Assembly: GCA_964486825.1 (NCBI GenBank)
Contig: CAZAQS010000019.1
Span: 1 to 34,958, forward strand
Reading direction: 5' to 3'
Length of the DNA stretch: 34,958 bases
DNA from: CAZAQS01 sp964486825
Lineage (GTDB): Bacteria; Chloroflexota; Anaerolineae; Anaerolineales; UBA4823
This document shows positions 24,113 to 32,147 of the stretch, piece by piece (the first letter of the stretch is position 1; every line of letters begins with the position of its first letter). Below the pieces are notes generated by a model that saw only the letters and a list, made by a program, of their open reading frames with translations, ran no database searches and had not been told where the DNA came from. The position numbers were made by a program, and so were the translations under genes.

Positions 24113-25348
24113 CTATCTTTTGGAATAAGCTGCAGGAAAAGAGCGTCTACGGTGGGATGACAGTCCTCGGCGAGGAGAATATGGCTTGGACGGACCTGGG
24201 CGTGTGCTGGGCTTTTCGCTCAAAAAAGCACCCCCATCAAACCCATTGGCTTTCTTGCGTTCCAGTGCTCCTCCCAGGACCCCTTCGATAATGTGGATCA
24301 TGGGCAGGTCTGACGGTGTTGCGAGAGAAAGGGCTTTGCCTCGCTGTGCCATGCGACCTGTACGGCCGATCCGGTGGGTGTACGCATCACCTGTATCCGG
24401 CATGTCATAGTTGATCACGTGGGTGATTTCCGAGACATCGATCCCACGAGCAGCGATGTCGGTTGCTACCATCACTTGCACTCGCCCGCTCCGGAAACCA
24501 TCCATAGCTTGCTGTCGGCGTGACTGGGAAAGATTACCCTGCAGGCAGGTAGCCGCGAAACCGGCTTTGAGCAGTTGGTCGGCCAATTTTTTCGCACGGT
24601 ACTTGGTCTTCGTGAAGACCAAGATTTGGCCAGTGCCTGCGCTATATAAAATTTCCAGCAGCAGGTCGATCTTGTGGGCCTGGTCGATGCCATAAACTAC
24701 GTGGCTGATACTCTCTAAGGGGCGGGTGATATCGATTTCGACTGTCACCGGATCCCGCAGGATACTATCAGTTAAACGTCGCACTTCATGGGGCATGGTC
24801 GCAGAAAAAAGCAAGGTCTGGCGTTTTGTAGGCAAGGAGCCGATGATTCGGCGGATATCCGGCAGGAAACCCATATCGAACATCCGGTCGGCCTCATCTA
24901 ACACCAATACCTCGATATCATTCAAGCTGACCAGTTTCTGGCCCATAAGATCCAGCAACCGGCCCGGGCAAGCTACTGCGATCTCTGCACCGCTCCGAAG
25001 ACCCCTGACCTGGAGTGCGGTGCTAACACCACCGTATACTGTTACGCTTCGTAAACCGGTTTTATGTCCAAGCGCCTTGATGGCAGCGTTGGTTTGTTCG
25101 GCCAGTTCACGTGTAGGAGATATGATCAGGGCGCGTAACCGGCCGCGCTTGCCTTCCATCAGACGTTGTAGGATGGGTAGGACAAAAGCCGCCGTCTTAC
25201 CGGTGCCGGTTTGGGCCAGGCCGAGGACATCGAGCCCCTCGATAATGGAAGGGATCGTCCTGGACTGGATTGGTGTAGGCGTGCTATAACCAGCAGATCG
25301 GATTCCAGCGTTGATCTGCGGGTGAAAAGAAAAAGAATCGAAATTCAC
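24113..25348 (-). CDS. DEAD-box RNA helicase (RhlE/CshA-like)
   Basis: All core helicase motifs are present: Q-motif region GYSTPTPIQS, motif I AQTGTGKT (45-52), PTRELAEQ, DEAD (in VLVLDEADRMFDMGF), SAT, the C-terminal domain ATDIAARGIDV and HRIGRTGR. The protein ends in a short basic tail (PRRGLSSHRRRS) that may bind RNA. At 411 aa it resembles RhlE, acting in ribosome assembly or RNA decay. The start is GTG at 25348 with GAAGGAA about seven bases upstream. The leader carries a small hairpin (25376-25393). GT2 follows 18 bp downstream and may be cotranscribed. Confidence 0.93.
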   Translation of the reverse strand: MNFDSFSFHPQINAGIRSAGYSTPTPIQSRTIPSIIEGLDVLGLAQTGTGKTAAFVLPILQRLMEGKRGRLRALIISPTRELAEQTNAAIKALGHKTGLRSVTVYGGVSTALQVRGLRSGAEIAVACPGRLLDLMGQKLVSLNDIEVLVLDEADRMFDMGFLPDIRRIIGSLPTKRQTLLFSATMPHEVRRLTDSILRDPVTVEIDITRPLESISHVVYGIDQAHKIDLLLEILYSAGTGQILVFTKTKYRAKKLADQLLKAGFAATCLQGNLSQSRRQQAMDGFRSGRVQVMVATDIAARGIDVSEITHVINYDMPDTGDAYTHRIGRTGRMAQRGKALSLATPSDLPMIHIIEGVLGGALERKKANGFDGGAFLSEKPSTRPGPSKPYSPRRGLSSHRRRSFPAAYSKR

Positions 25349-25375
25349 AAAAGTTCCTTCAAATATAAGATTTGA

Positions 25376-25393
25376 GTCAGGGCGAGCCCTGAC
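25376..25393 (-). repeat. Leader hairpin upstream of the helicase gene
   Basis: GTCAGGGC-GA-GCCCTGAC, an 8-bp perfect inverted repeat, lies 27 bp before the helicase start codon. It could structure the mRNA leader (cold-responsive helicase genes are often controlled there) or be an operator. Confidence 0.4.
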
Positions 25394-25499
25394 CCATCGA
25401 CAATTGATTTTAGTTGGTTTTTACCCATTTCAAATGCAGACGACAGAGTATACCATAGATACCCCCGGAAAGGCGCTTAGCAACGGGACCAAATATTAA

Positions 25500-25551
25500 A
25501 TAACCACTATATTTGGTTATCAAAATTCACTATAATATCCATAGATCTATG
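25500..25551 (+). promoter_or_regulatory. Promoter region with two palindromes before the alpha-toroid gene
   Basis: A perfect TATAAT occurs at 25531-25536. An inverted repeat ATAACCA-N7-TGGTTAT (25500-25520) covers the expected -35 position, and a perfect 12-bp palindrome CATAGATCTATG (25540-25551) covers the expected transcription start. This arrangement suggests repressor control; the TGGT/ACCA half-sites resemble GntR-type operators. Confidence 0.45.
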
Positions 25552-25608
25552 ATCAGCCGGTTGGCTTAGGTCGTATTCTTACTCCATGGACGAAGAGGTC
25601 ATAATGGC

Positions 25609-26628
25609 ATGGAAGGGTTATTAATAAAATCACCGCTTAACTGGCTTTTAGAGACAGGCAACCCTGGCATATATTACCTTGTTTTAAGAGACCTATATGA
25701 CTTGCCAGGGACCGATATCAAGCTTCAAGAGGCGAAACGCGTTGCTCATGAGGTAGGACCGATCTCTGATGTATTGTCGGAGATGGACCCGGCTGGATAT
25801 TGGGTCGGACCAGGTCCTGGCTACAACCCGAAGTATCGCTCCACTGTTTGGGCGGTCATCTTACTGGCTCAGATGGGCGCCTGCAACGAAATGGATGAAC
25901 GCATTGGGCGAGCCTGCTCGTATCTGCTAGAGCATACCCTCTTACCCGGGGGTCAGTTCTCGATCTCGGGGACGCCCTCATCTACAGCGGATTGCTTGCA
26001 AGGAAACCTGTGCTGGGCGCTACTCGAGTTAGGTTGTACAGATGCCCGCCTGGACCAGGCATTTGAGTGGATGGCGCGCACTGTAACTGGAGAGGGGATA
26101 TCCCCAAATACGGAGCGCAATGCTCCTGTGCGTTATTATGCAGGTAAGTGCGGACCTTTATTTGCTTGCGGTGCGAATAACAAGCTGTCGTGTGCCTGGG
26201 GCGCCGTGAAGGTGATTCTGGCGTTCAGCCATCTGCCGGTCGAAAAGCGATCTGATTTGGTGCAACGAGCCATCCAGCAGGGAATGAATTTCATATTCAG
26301 CGTCGATCCTGCAACGGCAGCTTATCCTACAGGTTACAGTAATAAGCCAAGCGGGAACTGGTGGAAATTTGGGTTTCCCGTGTTTTACGTTACCGATCTC
26401 CTTCAACTGGTCGAAGCCGCAGCCAGGCTTGGCTATGGAGGGGACGATCGCTTGGCAAATGCGATTTCTAATATCGTCGATAAGCAGGACGAACAGGGCA
26501 GGTGGGGGTTAGAGTATAGCTACTCGGGAAAGTCCTGGCTAGACTTCGGAGCGCTGAAGCAGCCCAATCATTGGGTTACCCTGAGGGCTCTCCGTGCTCT
26601 CAAGTATGTGAAATCTATCAGCAACTGA
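25609..26628 (+). CDS. Alpha/alpha-toroid (prenyltransferase/terpene-cyclase-like) protein, function unknown
   Basis: A 339-aa soluble protein with repeated helical hairpins and W/G motifs: PLNWLLETGNPGIYYLVLRDL, AGYWVGPGPGYNPKYRSTVW, GGQFSISGTPSSTADCLQGN, WWKFGFPVFYVTDLL, DEQGRWGLEYSYSGKSW. These resemble the squalene-cyclase/prenyltransferase alpha-toroid fold. No DxDD or aspartate-rich catalytic motif of a cyclase is seen. Several cysteines (TADCLQ, YAGKCG, FACGA, LSCAW) could bind a metal. Homologues are sometimes labelled 'nitrogen fixation protein NifH' in databases, which this sequence does not support (no P-loop). It stands alone with its own promoter region. Confidence 0.6.
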   Translation: MEGLLIKSPLNWLLETGNPGIYYLVLRDLYDLPGTDIKLQEAKRVAHEVGPISDVLSEMDPAGYWVGPGPGYNPKYRSTVWAVILLAQMGACNEMDERIGRACSYLLEHTLLPGGQFSISGTPSSTADCLQGNLCWALLELGCTDARLDQAFEWMARTVTGEGISPNTERNAPVRYYAGKCGPLFACGANNKLSCAWGAVKVILAFSHLPVEKRSDLVQRAIQQGMNFIFSVDPATAAYPTGYSNKPSGNWWKFGFPVFYVTDLLQLVEAAARLGYGGDDRLANAISNIVDKQDEQGRWGLEYSYSGKSWLDFGALKQPNHWVTLRALRALKYVKSISN

Positions 26629-26650
26629 TTACACGAGCCCTTTGGTCTTA

Positions 26651-26683
26651 ATGAGAGCAACCTTCTTCGGGAAGGCTTCTCAT
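26651..26683 (+). terminator. Weak terminator-like hairpin after the alpha-toroid gene
   Basis: ATGAGA...TCTCAT outer arms enclose CCTTC-TTCGG-GAAGG, which gives a UUCG-type loop. There is no T tract, so termination is uncertain. Confidence 0.4.
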
Positions 26684-26700
26684 GCAGCAAGGTAACTCCC

Positions 26701-26892
26701 TTATTTGTTGTAATCGTCAAAAGCTTTACATGAATCTGCAGCTTTCAATATTCCTGGCTTCCTGGCAGACGATTTGGCGCCGAATTGGAAGGCTTCCCTT
26801 TCGCCTTTGGTTGTCTGGGGATGCGAACGGCGCTCCCGCTCAGCTTTCAATTCTCTCTCGGCCTGCAAAATCAGTAATACCATCGCGTACAT
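26701..26892 (-). CDS. Possible small protein (63 aa) divergent from the MocR gene
   Basis: A 63-codon frame begins MYAMVLLILQAERELKAERE, a short hydrophobic helix turning into a charged coiled-coil-like stretch, then a basic tail; no family is recognised. Its ATG is preceded by AAGGAGA five bases upstream, one of the best ribosome sites in the window, and a TATACT -10-like element lies further up (26932-26937). It faces away from the MocR regulator across a spacer full of operator-like repeats, which would suit a regulated target. It may equally be chance. Confidence 0.4.
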   Translation of the reverse strand: MYAMVLLILQAERELKAERERRSHPQTTKGEREAFQFGAKSSARKPGILKAADSCKAFDDYNK

Positions 26893-26943
26893 CGGTCTCT
26901 CCTTATTATTTCTTGAGGATTATTCACTAACAGTATAGAGAAT

Positions 26944-27015
26944 AATTGGTTCTATTCATAGAACCAGAAACAACCAATTACTATATATCCAATTTATTGA
27001 TATTTGGAAATTGGT
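26944..27015. promoter_or_regulatory. Operator-like repeat cluster upstream of the MocR gene
   Basis: TGGTTCTAT-TC-ATAGAACCA (26947-26966) is a perfect 9+2+9 inverted repeat. AATTGG half-sites in both orientations occur at 26944-26950, 26973-26979, 26989-26994 and 27009-27015. TGGT/ACCA ends are typical of GntR-type winged-helix sites, and MocR proteins commonly bind such repeats in divergent promoters. A TATACT at 27039-27044 may be the mocR -10. The rest of the 26629-27073 spacer is covered by the small ORF and hairpin noted. Confidence 0.55.
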
Positions 27016-27073
27016 AGTGTTAAACAGTCGTATTCTGCTATACTGCTGTTGTCATAGGAGATCACGATAAAAC

Positions 27074-28546
27074 ATGCATATTCCTCTGGATCGAGAAGGC
27101 GAAACGCCGCTATTCAGGCAGATTGAAGCATACCTGCGTGAGAATATCCTCGCTGGTAACCTGCTCCCCGAGACGCGCTTACCGGCGACCCGAAAGCTGG
27201 CGGAGCAATTGGGAGTCTCCCGGATTACGGTTAAAAATGCATATGCCGAGTTAGAGAGTGATGGCTTGATCGGCAGCCAGGAGGGGAGCGGCACTTTCGT
27301 AATGCCGCCCTTTTCGCTTCCTGAAGGCCCTGGGAATGACCAGGAAATTCCCTGGCCACTCTGGCAAAGCGAATTAAAGTTGGAGGCAGGCCGATTGGAT
27401 CCAGCTCCACTGCCCCGGACATCTGCGGGGCTCATCTCTTTTACTGGTGTAGGAGATCCCCGCCGTTTCCCGGTCAGTGATTTTTCCAAGGCAATGCAGA
27501 GGGTCATCCGCCGGGATGGGTTAGCAGCCATGGAGTATAGCGACTTTAACGGCGGCTACCCTCCACTGCGCCGCACGATTTCTCATATCCTGGCCAGCCA
27601 GGGAATAAACACCAAAGCAGAGGAAATCCTCATCACTTCCGGATCACAGCAATCCATCGCCCTGGTCTGCCAGGCGTTGTTGAGGCCAGGAGACACAGTC
27701 CTGGTTGAAAAACCTACCTACAACTTTGCGCTGGACCTGTTTCGCGCCCTTCAATTGAAAATTGTGGGAGTACCGGTGGACGATAAAGGTATGCAGGTTG
27801 GTACCCTTGAAAGCTACCTTCAGAAGCATCACCCAAGGCTGTTATACACCATCCCAAACTTTCAAAATCCTTCCGGTACCTGCATGAGCGCCGTGCGCCG
27901 GCGCAAGTTATTAGCTTTGGCAGCCTGTTATAACCTCCCGATACTGGAAGACGATTTCGTCGGGGACCTGCGCTATGAGGGGCGCTCCCAACCGGCTATC
28001 AAAGCCCTCGATCCAGGCGGTAACGTGATCTATACGGGGACTTTCTCCAAGATGTTGATGCCGGGGCTGCGTGTTGGATACCTGGCAGCCCAAGGCCCGG
28101 TATTTGGGAGCCTGGTGCATCTTAAACTTGTCAGCGATTTGACCACCTCGACTTTGATTCAGCGCACCCTGGAGGAGTTCGTCACGATTGGGCGTTACCA
28201 GGCGCACCTGCGCCGCAGCCAGCGTTTATACCGCAGCCGCAGGGATGCTATGCTGGAGGCCATCCATCGTTATTTACCAAAAGAAGCCCAGGTATTTCCA
28301 CCCCAGGGTGGTCTGTTTATCTGGCTAAAATTGCCTGGACTTATATCGTCGCTTGAGCTGTTGACCTATGCTCGCAAAGCGGGTGTAGATTACGCTCCCG
28401 GCAGGCGTTTTTATCCCGAACCGGAGGAGGGGGACGGGTACTTGCGTCTGAACTTCGCCACCCACACACCTGAGGATATCGAGGCGGGGATACAACGGCT
28501 TGGCTCGGCGATGAAAAGAATGATGGTTGAACTACCTAGGATGTAA
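27074..28546 (+). CDS. MocR-family regulator (GntR winged helix fused to PLP aminotransferase-like domain)
   Basis: Residues 1-75 are a GntR winged helix (FRQIEAYLRENILAGNLLP, LGVSRITVKNAYAELESDG). Residues about 120-485 have the fold type I aminotransferase form: SGSQQSIALV, EKPTYNFA, PNFQNPSG, LEDDFVGDLRY and the PLP lysine K326 in GTFSKMLMPGLRVGY. MocR proteins sense PLP or an amino compound and regulate neighbouring genes (PdxR, GabR, TauR). No pdxST, gab or tau genes are near, so the effector is open. Candidate targets are itself, the small divergent ORF and perhaps the alpha-toroid gene. It converges with glmS (4-bp gap). The ribosome site (GGAG) is weak and distant. Confidence 0.9.
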   Translation: MHIPLDREGETPLFRQIEAYLRENILAGNLLPETRLPATRKLAEQLGVSRITVKNAYAELESDGLIGSQEGSGTFVMPPFSLPEGPGNDQEIPWPLWQSELKLEAGRLDPAPLPRTSAGLISFTGVGDPRRFPVSDFSKAMQRVIRRDGLAAMEYSDFNGGYPPLRRTISHILASQGINTKAEEILITSGSQQSIALVCQALLRPGDTVLVEKPTYNFALDLFRALQLKIVGVPVDDKGMQVGTLESYLQKHHPRLLYTIPNFQNPSGTCMSAVRRRKLLALAACYNLPILEDDFVGDLRYEGRSQPAIKALDPGGNVIYTGTFSKMLMPGLRVGYLAAQGPVFGSLVHLKLVSDLTTSTLIQRTLEEFVTIGRYQAHLRRSQRLYRSRRDAMLEAIHRYLPKEAQVFPPQGGLFIWLKLPGLISSLELLTYARKAGVDYAPGRRFYPEPEEGDGYLRLNFATHTPEDIEAGIQRLGSAMKRMMVELPRM

Positions 28547-28550
28547 TCCC

Positions 28551-30392
28551 TCACTCCACCGTAACACTCTTAGCCAGATTTCTCGGTTGGTCGACGTCCA
28601 GGCCTCGAAGAGCAGCGATATGGTATGCCAGGATCTGCAGGGGGATGACGGTAACGACCGGGCTGAGCAGCCATGGCGTTTCCGGTACCCATAACAGGTG
28701 GTCAGCCAGAGGAGGGATGATCTCATCCCCGTCTGTAGTTACCGCCACGACCGGCCCGCCACGCGCTTTAGCCTGCTCGATCTGGCTGATCATCTTTTCG
28801 TACCATGGATCCCGGGGGGCGAGCACGATGACCGGCATATCGCGGTCGATCAGCGCGATTGGACCGTGCTTCATTTCTCCGGCCGGGTAACCTTCTGCGT
28901 GGATATATGAGATCTCTTTGAGTTTTAAGGCGCCCTCGTAAGCGATGGGCATGTTAATGCCTCTTCCCAGGTACAGGCAGTGTTGGGCGTTCTTAAGCGC
29001 CCGGGCCACGTCTTCCACCTGCGCTTCTCGATCCAGGCAGCGGCCGACCAGGTCAGGGACCAGGCGCAGATCGTTGACCAGCGCCCGGCGCTCACTTTCG
29101 GACAGCACGCCGCGTAGATCGGCTAAAAGCACTGCCAACATGTACAAATCGACGAGCGGAGCTGTAAAGGCCTTGGTAGAGGCAACTCCAATCTCGGGGC
29201 CGGTTTGCATGGAGATGTATCCATCTGCAATGCGCATAGCTTGGGATCCGATCGCATTTACGATCGACCATAGGACAGCCCCGTGACTGCGGGCTTCTTC
29301 CATAGCAGCCAATGTGTCAGCCGTTTCTCCGGATTGGCTGATTGCCAGGACGACCGTATCGGCGTCCAAGATCGGCTTGCGGTAGCGAAATTCAGAGGCG
29401 ATGTCCACTTCTACCGGGATGCGGGCGATATGCTCGATGAGGACTTTCCCCACCATGCCGGCGTGAGCTGCCGTGCCACAGGCAGTGATATAGATCTTAC
29501 GGATCCGTAGAGCTTGCTCGGGGGTCAGATTGAGTTGCGGTAGGCGGATTCGCCCCTCCTCGAAATCGACCCGCCCTGAAATGGTGTCTGTCAAAGAGCG
29601 TACTTGCTCGTGGATTTCCTTGTGCATGAAATGGCGATATTCGCCTTTTTCAGCCGATACCGGATCCCAGGAGACGGGGTGCACCTCAAAGTGGACCGGC
29701 TTCCCCTCGAGAGTTTGCACTTCCAGGCCCTGCCGGGACACTACCGCCATCTGCCGGGATTCAAGGAATACGATCTGGCGAGTATGATCCAGGATGGCAG
29801 GCATATCTGATGCAACGAACATTTCGCCCTCACCGATCCCGATCACGACCCCTCCTGCGTTCCCGATGCGCGCTGCAACCATTTTATCTGGCTCGGAAAG
29901 TGACATAACCACGATGCCGTGGGCGCCTTTCAAGTGGCCTAGCGCCCGCCGGGTGGCCTCTACCAGGCCAAGGTCAAGGGACAGGTAACGCTCAACCAGG
30001 TGGACGATCGTTTCAGTATCTGTATCGGAATTGAAAACTGTCCCCTCTGCACCCAGCTCCTCGCGCAGCTCCATGAAATTCTCGACGATGCCGTTATGTA
30101 CCACCACTACATTCCCATCCGAGCTGGAATGTGGGTGAGCGTTGCGCGCGCTGGGAACTCCGTGCGTAGCCCAGCGAGTATGACCGATCCCCAATGGTCC
30201 GTGAACTGGATTCTCCTCGACCAGCGCCAGCAGGCGTGAGAGCTTGCCTGCATCCCGGCGCACCTCGATATGCCCGTTCTCCAATACAGCCAACCCGGCG
30301 GAGTCATACCCTCGGTACTCCAGCCTCTTCAACCCGTTCAAGATGATCGGGGTAGCGTCCTTCTCCCCAATATAACCAACGATACCGCACAT
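28551..30392 (-). CDS. glmS: Glutamine-fructose-6-phosphate aminotransferase (isomerising)
   Basis: Makes glucosamine-6-phosphate from fructose-6-phosphate and glutamine, the entry step to peptidoglycan amino sugars. The start must be the ATG at 30392 because the following Cys (MCGIVGYIG) is the N-terminal nucleophile of the glutaminase domain; GGAGGG precedes it. Class II amidotransferase region at about 2-225 (IGHTRWATHG, HNGIVENF, NSDTDTE), then two SIS sugar-isomerase domains (ITACGTAAHAGMVGK, SQSGETADTLAAM, YLGRGINMPIAYEGALKLKE) and the conserved C-terminal AKSVTVE. Length 613 aa is standard. Expression is probably controlled by the glmS ribozyme in its leader. Confidence 0.96.
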   Translation of the reverse strand: MCGIVGYIGEKDATPIILNGLKRLEYRGYDSAGLAVLENGHIEVRRDAGKLSRLLALVEENPVHGPLGIGHTRWATHGVPSARNAHPHSSSDGNVVVVHNGIVENFMELREELGAEGTVFNSDTDTETIVHLVERYLSLDLGLVEATRRALGHLKGAHGIVVMSLSEPDKMVAARIGNAGGVVIGIGEGEMFVASDMPAILDHTRQIVFLESRQMAVVSRQGLEVQTLEGKPVHFEVHPVSWDPVSAEKGEYRHFMHKEIHEQVRSLTDTISGRVDFEEGRIRLPQLNLTPEQALRIRKIYITACGTAAHAGMVGKVLIEHIARIPVEVDIASEFRYRKPILDADTVVLAISQSGETADTLAAMEEARSHGAVLWSIVNAIGSQAMRIADGYISMQTGPEIGVASTKAFTAPLVDLYMLAVLLADLRGVLSESERRALVNDLRLVPDLVGRCLDREAQVEDVARALKNAQHCLYLGRGINMPIAYEGALKLKEISYIHAEGYPAGEMKHGPIALIDRDMPVIVLAPRDPWYEKMISQIEQAKARGGPVVAVTTDGDEIIPPLADHLLWVPETPWLLSPVVTVIPLQILAYHIAALRGLDVDQPRNLAKSVTVE

Positions 30393-30595
30393 AGTTTCCC
30401 TCCAATCGTAGGTCAAAGATACCCGCATATGGATCCCGGCAGTCGCCAGGCAACCGCGCCGGGTCGCAGGTCTTTGTGATAAGTTTTAGATCTGAATTGG
30501 GGCCACTCACTGCGTGTTTGTCCGCCTGGTCTCCCATACGGCGTTGTCGCAGGGTTGAAATTACTGGTCGAGATTAAGTCTCGAGGGAAAGACGA

Positions 30596-30746
30596 CGGGT
30601 GGTGGCACACCCGGAGGGCTTCCGCTGATCCTTCGATTTTCCCGGCAACAGGTCGCCAACCTGTCTGTCCCCGGTTAGCCTCCCCTGGTGGGAGGAACCC
30701 TCTTCCTCGTCACCCTTCCCTTTTCGATTTGGAAGGGCCATGCGCT
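30596..30746 (-). ncRNA. glmS self-cleaving ribozyme with enlarged P3 insertion
   Basis: Reading the minus strand: the cleavage site A|GCGC is at 30746/30745. P2 pairs CCCTTCC (30737-30731) with GGAAGGG (30719-30713). The core TGACGAGG is at 30712-30705. P3 pairs GAGGG (30702-30698) with CCCTC (30618-30614). ATCGA is at 30637-30633, the AGCGG element at 30626-30622, and a P4 stem CGGGTG/CACCCG at 30613-30596. These match the order and spacing I know for the glmS ribozyme family. Between GGGTT and ATCGA, where characterised ribozymes have a few bases, lie about 56 extra nt forming further hairpins. Glucosamine-6-phosphate acts as cofactor for cleavage, which destabilises the mRNA. It precedes glmS, as expected. 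Exact 3' boundary uncertain. Confidence 0.88.
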
Positions 30747-30802
30747 ATCTTCCCATGATGATTTTAGTTTGCCCGTGCACCTCCTTTCCTAATCCTTGAT
30801 TC

Positions 30803-30808
30803 ATTATA
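30803..30808 (-). promoter_or_regulatory. Candidate -10 of the glmS transcript
   Basis: A perfect TATAAT lies on the minus strand, placing the start near 30796, about 50 nt before the ribozyme cleavage site and about 400 nt before the glmS ATG. A convincing -35 is lacking (TTGATC is only 13 bp away). Between the ribozyme and the ATG (30595-30393) the leader holds further hairpins, such as CGAGA/TCTCG (30582-30568) and CCCGGC/GCCGGG, but no ORF. Confidence 0.5.
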
Positions 30809-30946
30809 CCCGAAACCATAAGATCAAGGTTACTCTTGCGATACCAAAAATGAATGCCAATCCAGAGCATATTCCTATTAATTCCAGATCGAATGTATCC
30901 GTTATACGCTTACGTTCACGTTCCCTCGATTGCCTCCTGTCCATGG

Positions 30947-30952
30947 TATAAT
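30947..30952 (+). promoter_or_regulatory. Candidate -10 of the mreB operon
   Basis: A perfect TATAAT lies 47 bp before the mreB start; the upstream -35 region is weak. It faces the divergent glmS promoter about 140 bp away; no other feature is firmly supported in 30809-30999. Confidence 0.45.
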
Positions 30953-30999
30953 CCGCGCTGGTAAAATGACATCCATAAAGCCATCCATAAGGAGCGAAG

Positions 31000-32082
31000 T
31001 TGGCCTTTAACCCTCTCAGTTGGCTGCTCGGATTTTTCTCCCTGGACATCGGAATAGACCTGGGCACGGCAAACACACTGGTCAATGTGCGCGGCAAGGG
31101 CATCGTCATCAACGAGCCTTCCTGGGTAGCCATTGACAAGCGCACTCGCCAACCCCTGGCAATCGGAGCGGAAGCGAAAGAGATGGTCGGCCGGACTCCC
31201 ATCAACGTGGTCGCGGTCCGTCCCCTGCGCGACGGGGTGATCTCTGAATTCGAGATCACCCAGGCCATGCTTGAGTATTTCATTGGAAAAGCCCATGAAC
31301 AAAGCATCGTTCCGGTCCCACGCCCACGAGTAGTGGTAGGGATTCCTTCTGGCGCCACAGAAGTCGAAAAAAGGGCTGTGTACGACGCAGCGATGTCAGC
31401 CGGCGCACGCGAAGTCGGGTTAATCGAAGAGCCAAAAGCAGCCGCGCTCGGCGCTGGTTTGCCTGTTAATGAAGTGCGCGGCAGCATGATCGTGGATATC
31501 GGCGGCGGCACCTCTGAAGTGGCGGTGATGGCTATGGGAGGTATCGTGGTTTCGCGGTCCCTGCGAGTCGCGGGTGACGAGATGGACCAGGATATCGTCC
31601 AATATATGCGGAATAAGTACAACCTGCTGATCGGAGAACGTGTAGCCGAGCGAGCTAAGATATCTATAGGCTCTACCTACCACCTAACCGAGGAAAAAAC
31701 ACTGCCCATGCGCGGGCGTAACCTGATCACAGGTTTACCGGAGAGCATTGAAGTCTCGTCTGTCGAAATTCGCGAAGCCATTGCGGGTTCGGTACAAACC
31801 ATTATCGATACCATCAAGGATGCCCTGGACGAAACCCCGCCCGAGATCATCGCAGACTTGATGGAAATGGGCATCTGCCTGGCAGGCGGTGGCGCACAGC
31901 TAAAAGGCCTCGACCGGCGTCTAACCGATGAGCTGCGGGTTCGCGTTTGGGTGGCCGAAGACCCGATGAGCTGTGTGGCGCGCGGAGCGGGGATGGTGCT
32001 TGAAGATTACGAACATTTGAGTCGCTTATTGGTGGGGCTGGAGCGAGGCAGTGCTCGTTCTCAAGCCAGGTTGGCCTCGTAG
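31000..32082 (+). CDS. mreB: Rod shape-determining protein MreB
   Basis: The bacterial actin homologue that organises lateral wall synthesis. Nucleotide-binding motifs are visible: DIGIDLGTANT (16-26), VGIPSGATEVEKRAV, IVDIGGGTSEVAVMAMGG and the C-terminal LAGGGAQLKGLDRRL. A short N-terminal amphipathic stretch (NPLSWLLGFF) is typical for membrane attachment. It uses a TTG start with GGAG five bases upstream; no ATG fits. At 360 aa it is a normal length. It heads an mreB-mreC-mreD-mrdA operon, implying elongated cells or at least elongasome-type wall growth. Confidence 0.95.
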   Translation: MAFNPLSWLLGFFSLDIGIDLGTANTLVNVRGKGIVINEPSWVAIDKRTRQPLAIGAEAKEMVGRTPINVVAVRPLRDGVISEFEITQAMLEYFIGKAHEQSIVPVPRPRVVVGIPSGATEVEKRAVYDAAMSAGAREVGLIEEPKAAALGAGLPVNEVRGSMIVDIGGGTSEVAVMAMGGIVVSRSLRVAGDEMDQDIVQYMRNKYNLLIGERVAERAKISIGSTYHLTEEKTLPMRGRNLITGLPESIEVSSVEIREAIAGSVQTIIDTIKDALDETPPEIIADLMEMGICLAGGGAQLKGLDRRLTDELRVRVWVAEDPMSCVARGAGMVLEDYEHLSRLLVGLERGSARSQARLAS

Positions 32083-32147
32083 CGGTTAAGAGTATCGTTA
32101 ACAGCCTTTAAGCGGTTAGCTTATCTGGCTGGCTGTCAGTACCTGAA

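Noticed and set aside
24726..25289. 187-codon plus-strand frame
   Set aside because: Antisense to the DEAD-box helicase motifs; composition is that of a shadow frame.
30747..30790. Tiny leader frame GTG...TAG just before the ribozyme cleavage site, overlapping AAAGGAGGTG
   Set aside because: The Shine-Dalgarno-like sequence includes the GTG itself, leaving no spacing; it is probably part of the structured leader.
30804..30944. 46-codon minus-strand frame (MDRRQSRERERKRIT... with one hydrophobic helix) upstream of the glmS promoter
   Set aside because: It looks like a small membrane protein, but there is no ribosome-binding site and the frame overlaps both the mreB and glmS -10 elements. Kept only as a remote possibility.
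30804..31622. 272-codon minus-strand frame opposite mreB
   Set aside because: Most of it is antisense to the clearly coding mreB and has Ser/Thr/Pro/Arg-rich shadow composition; no ribosome site.
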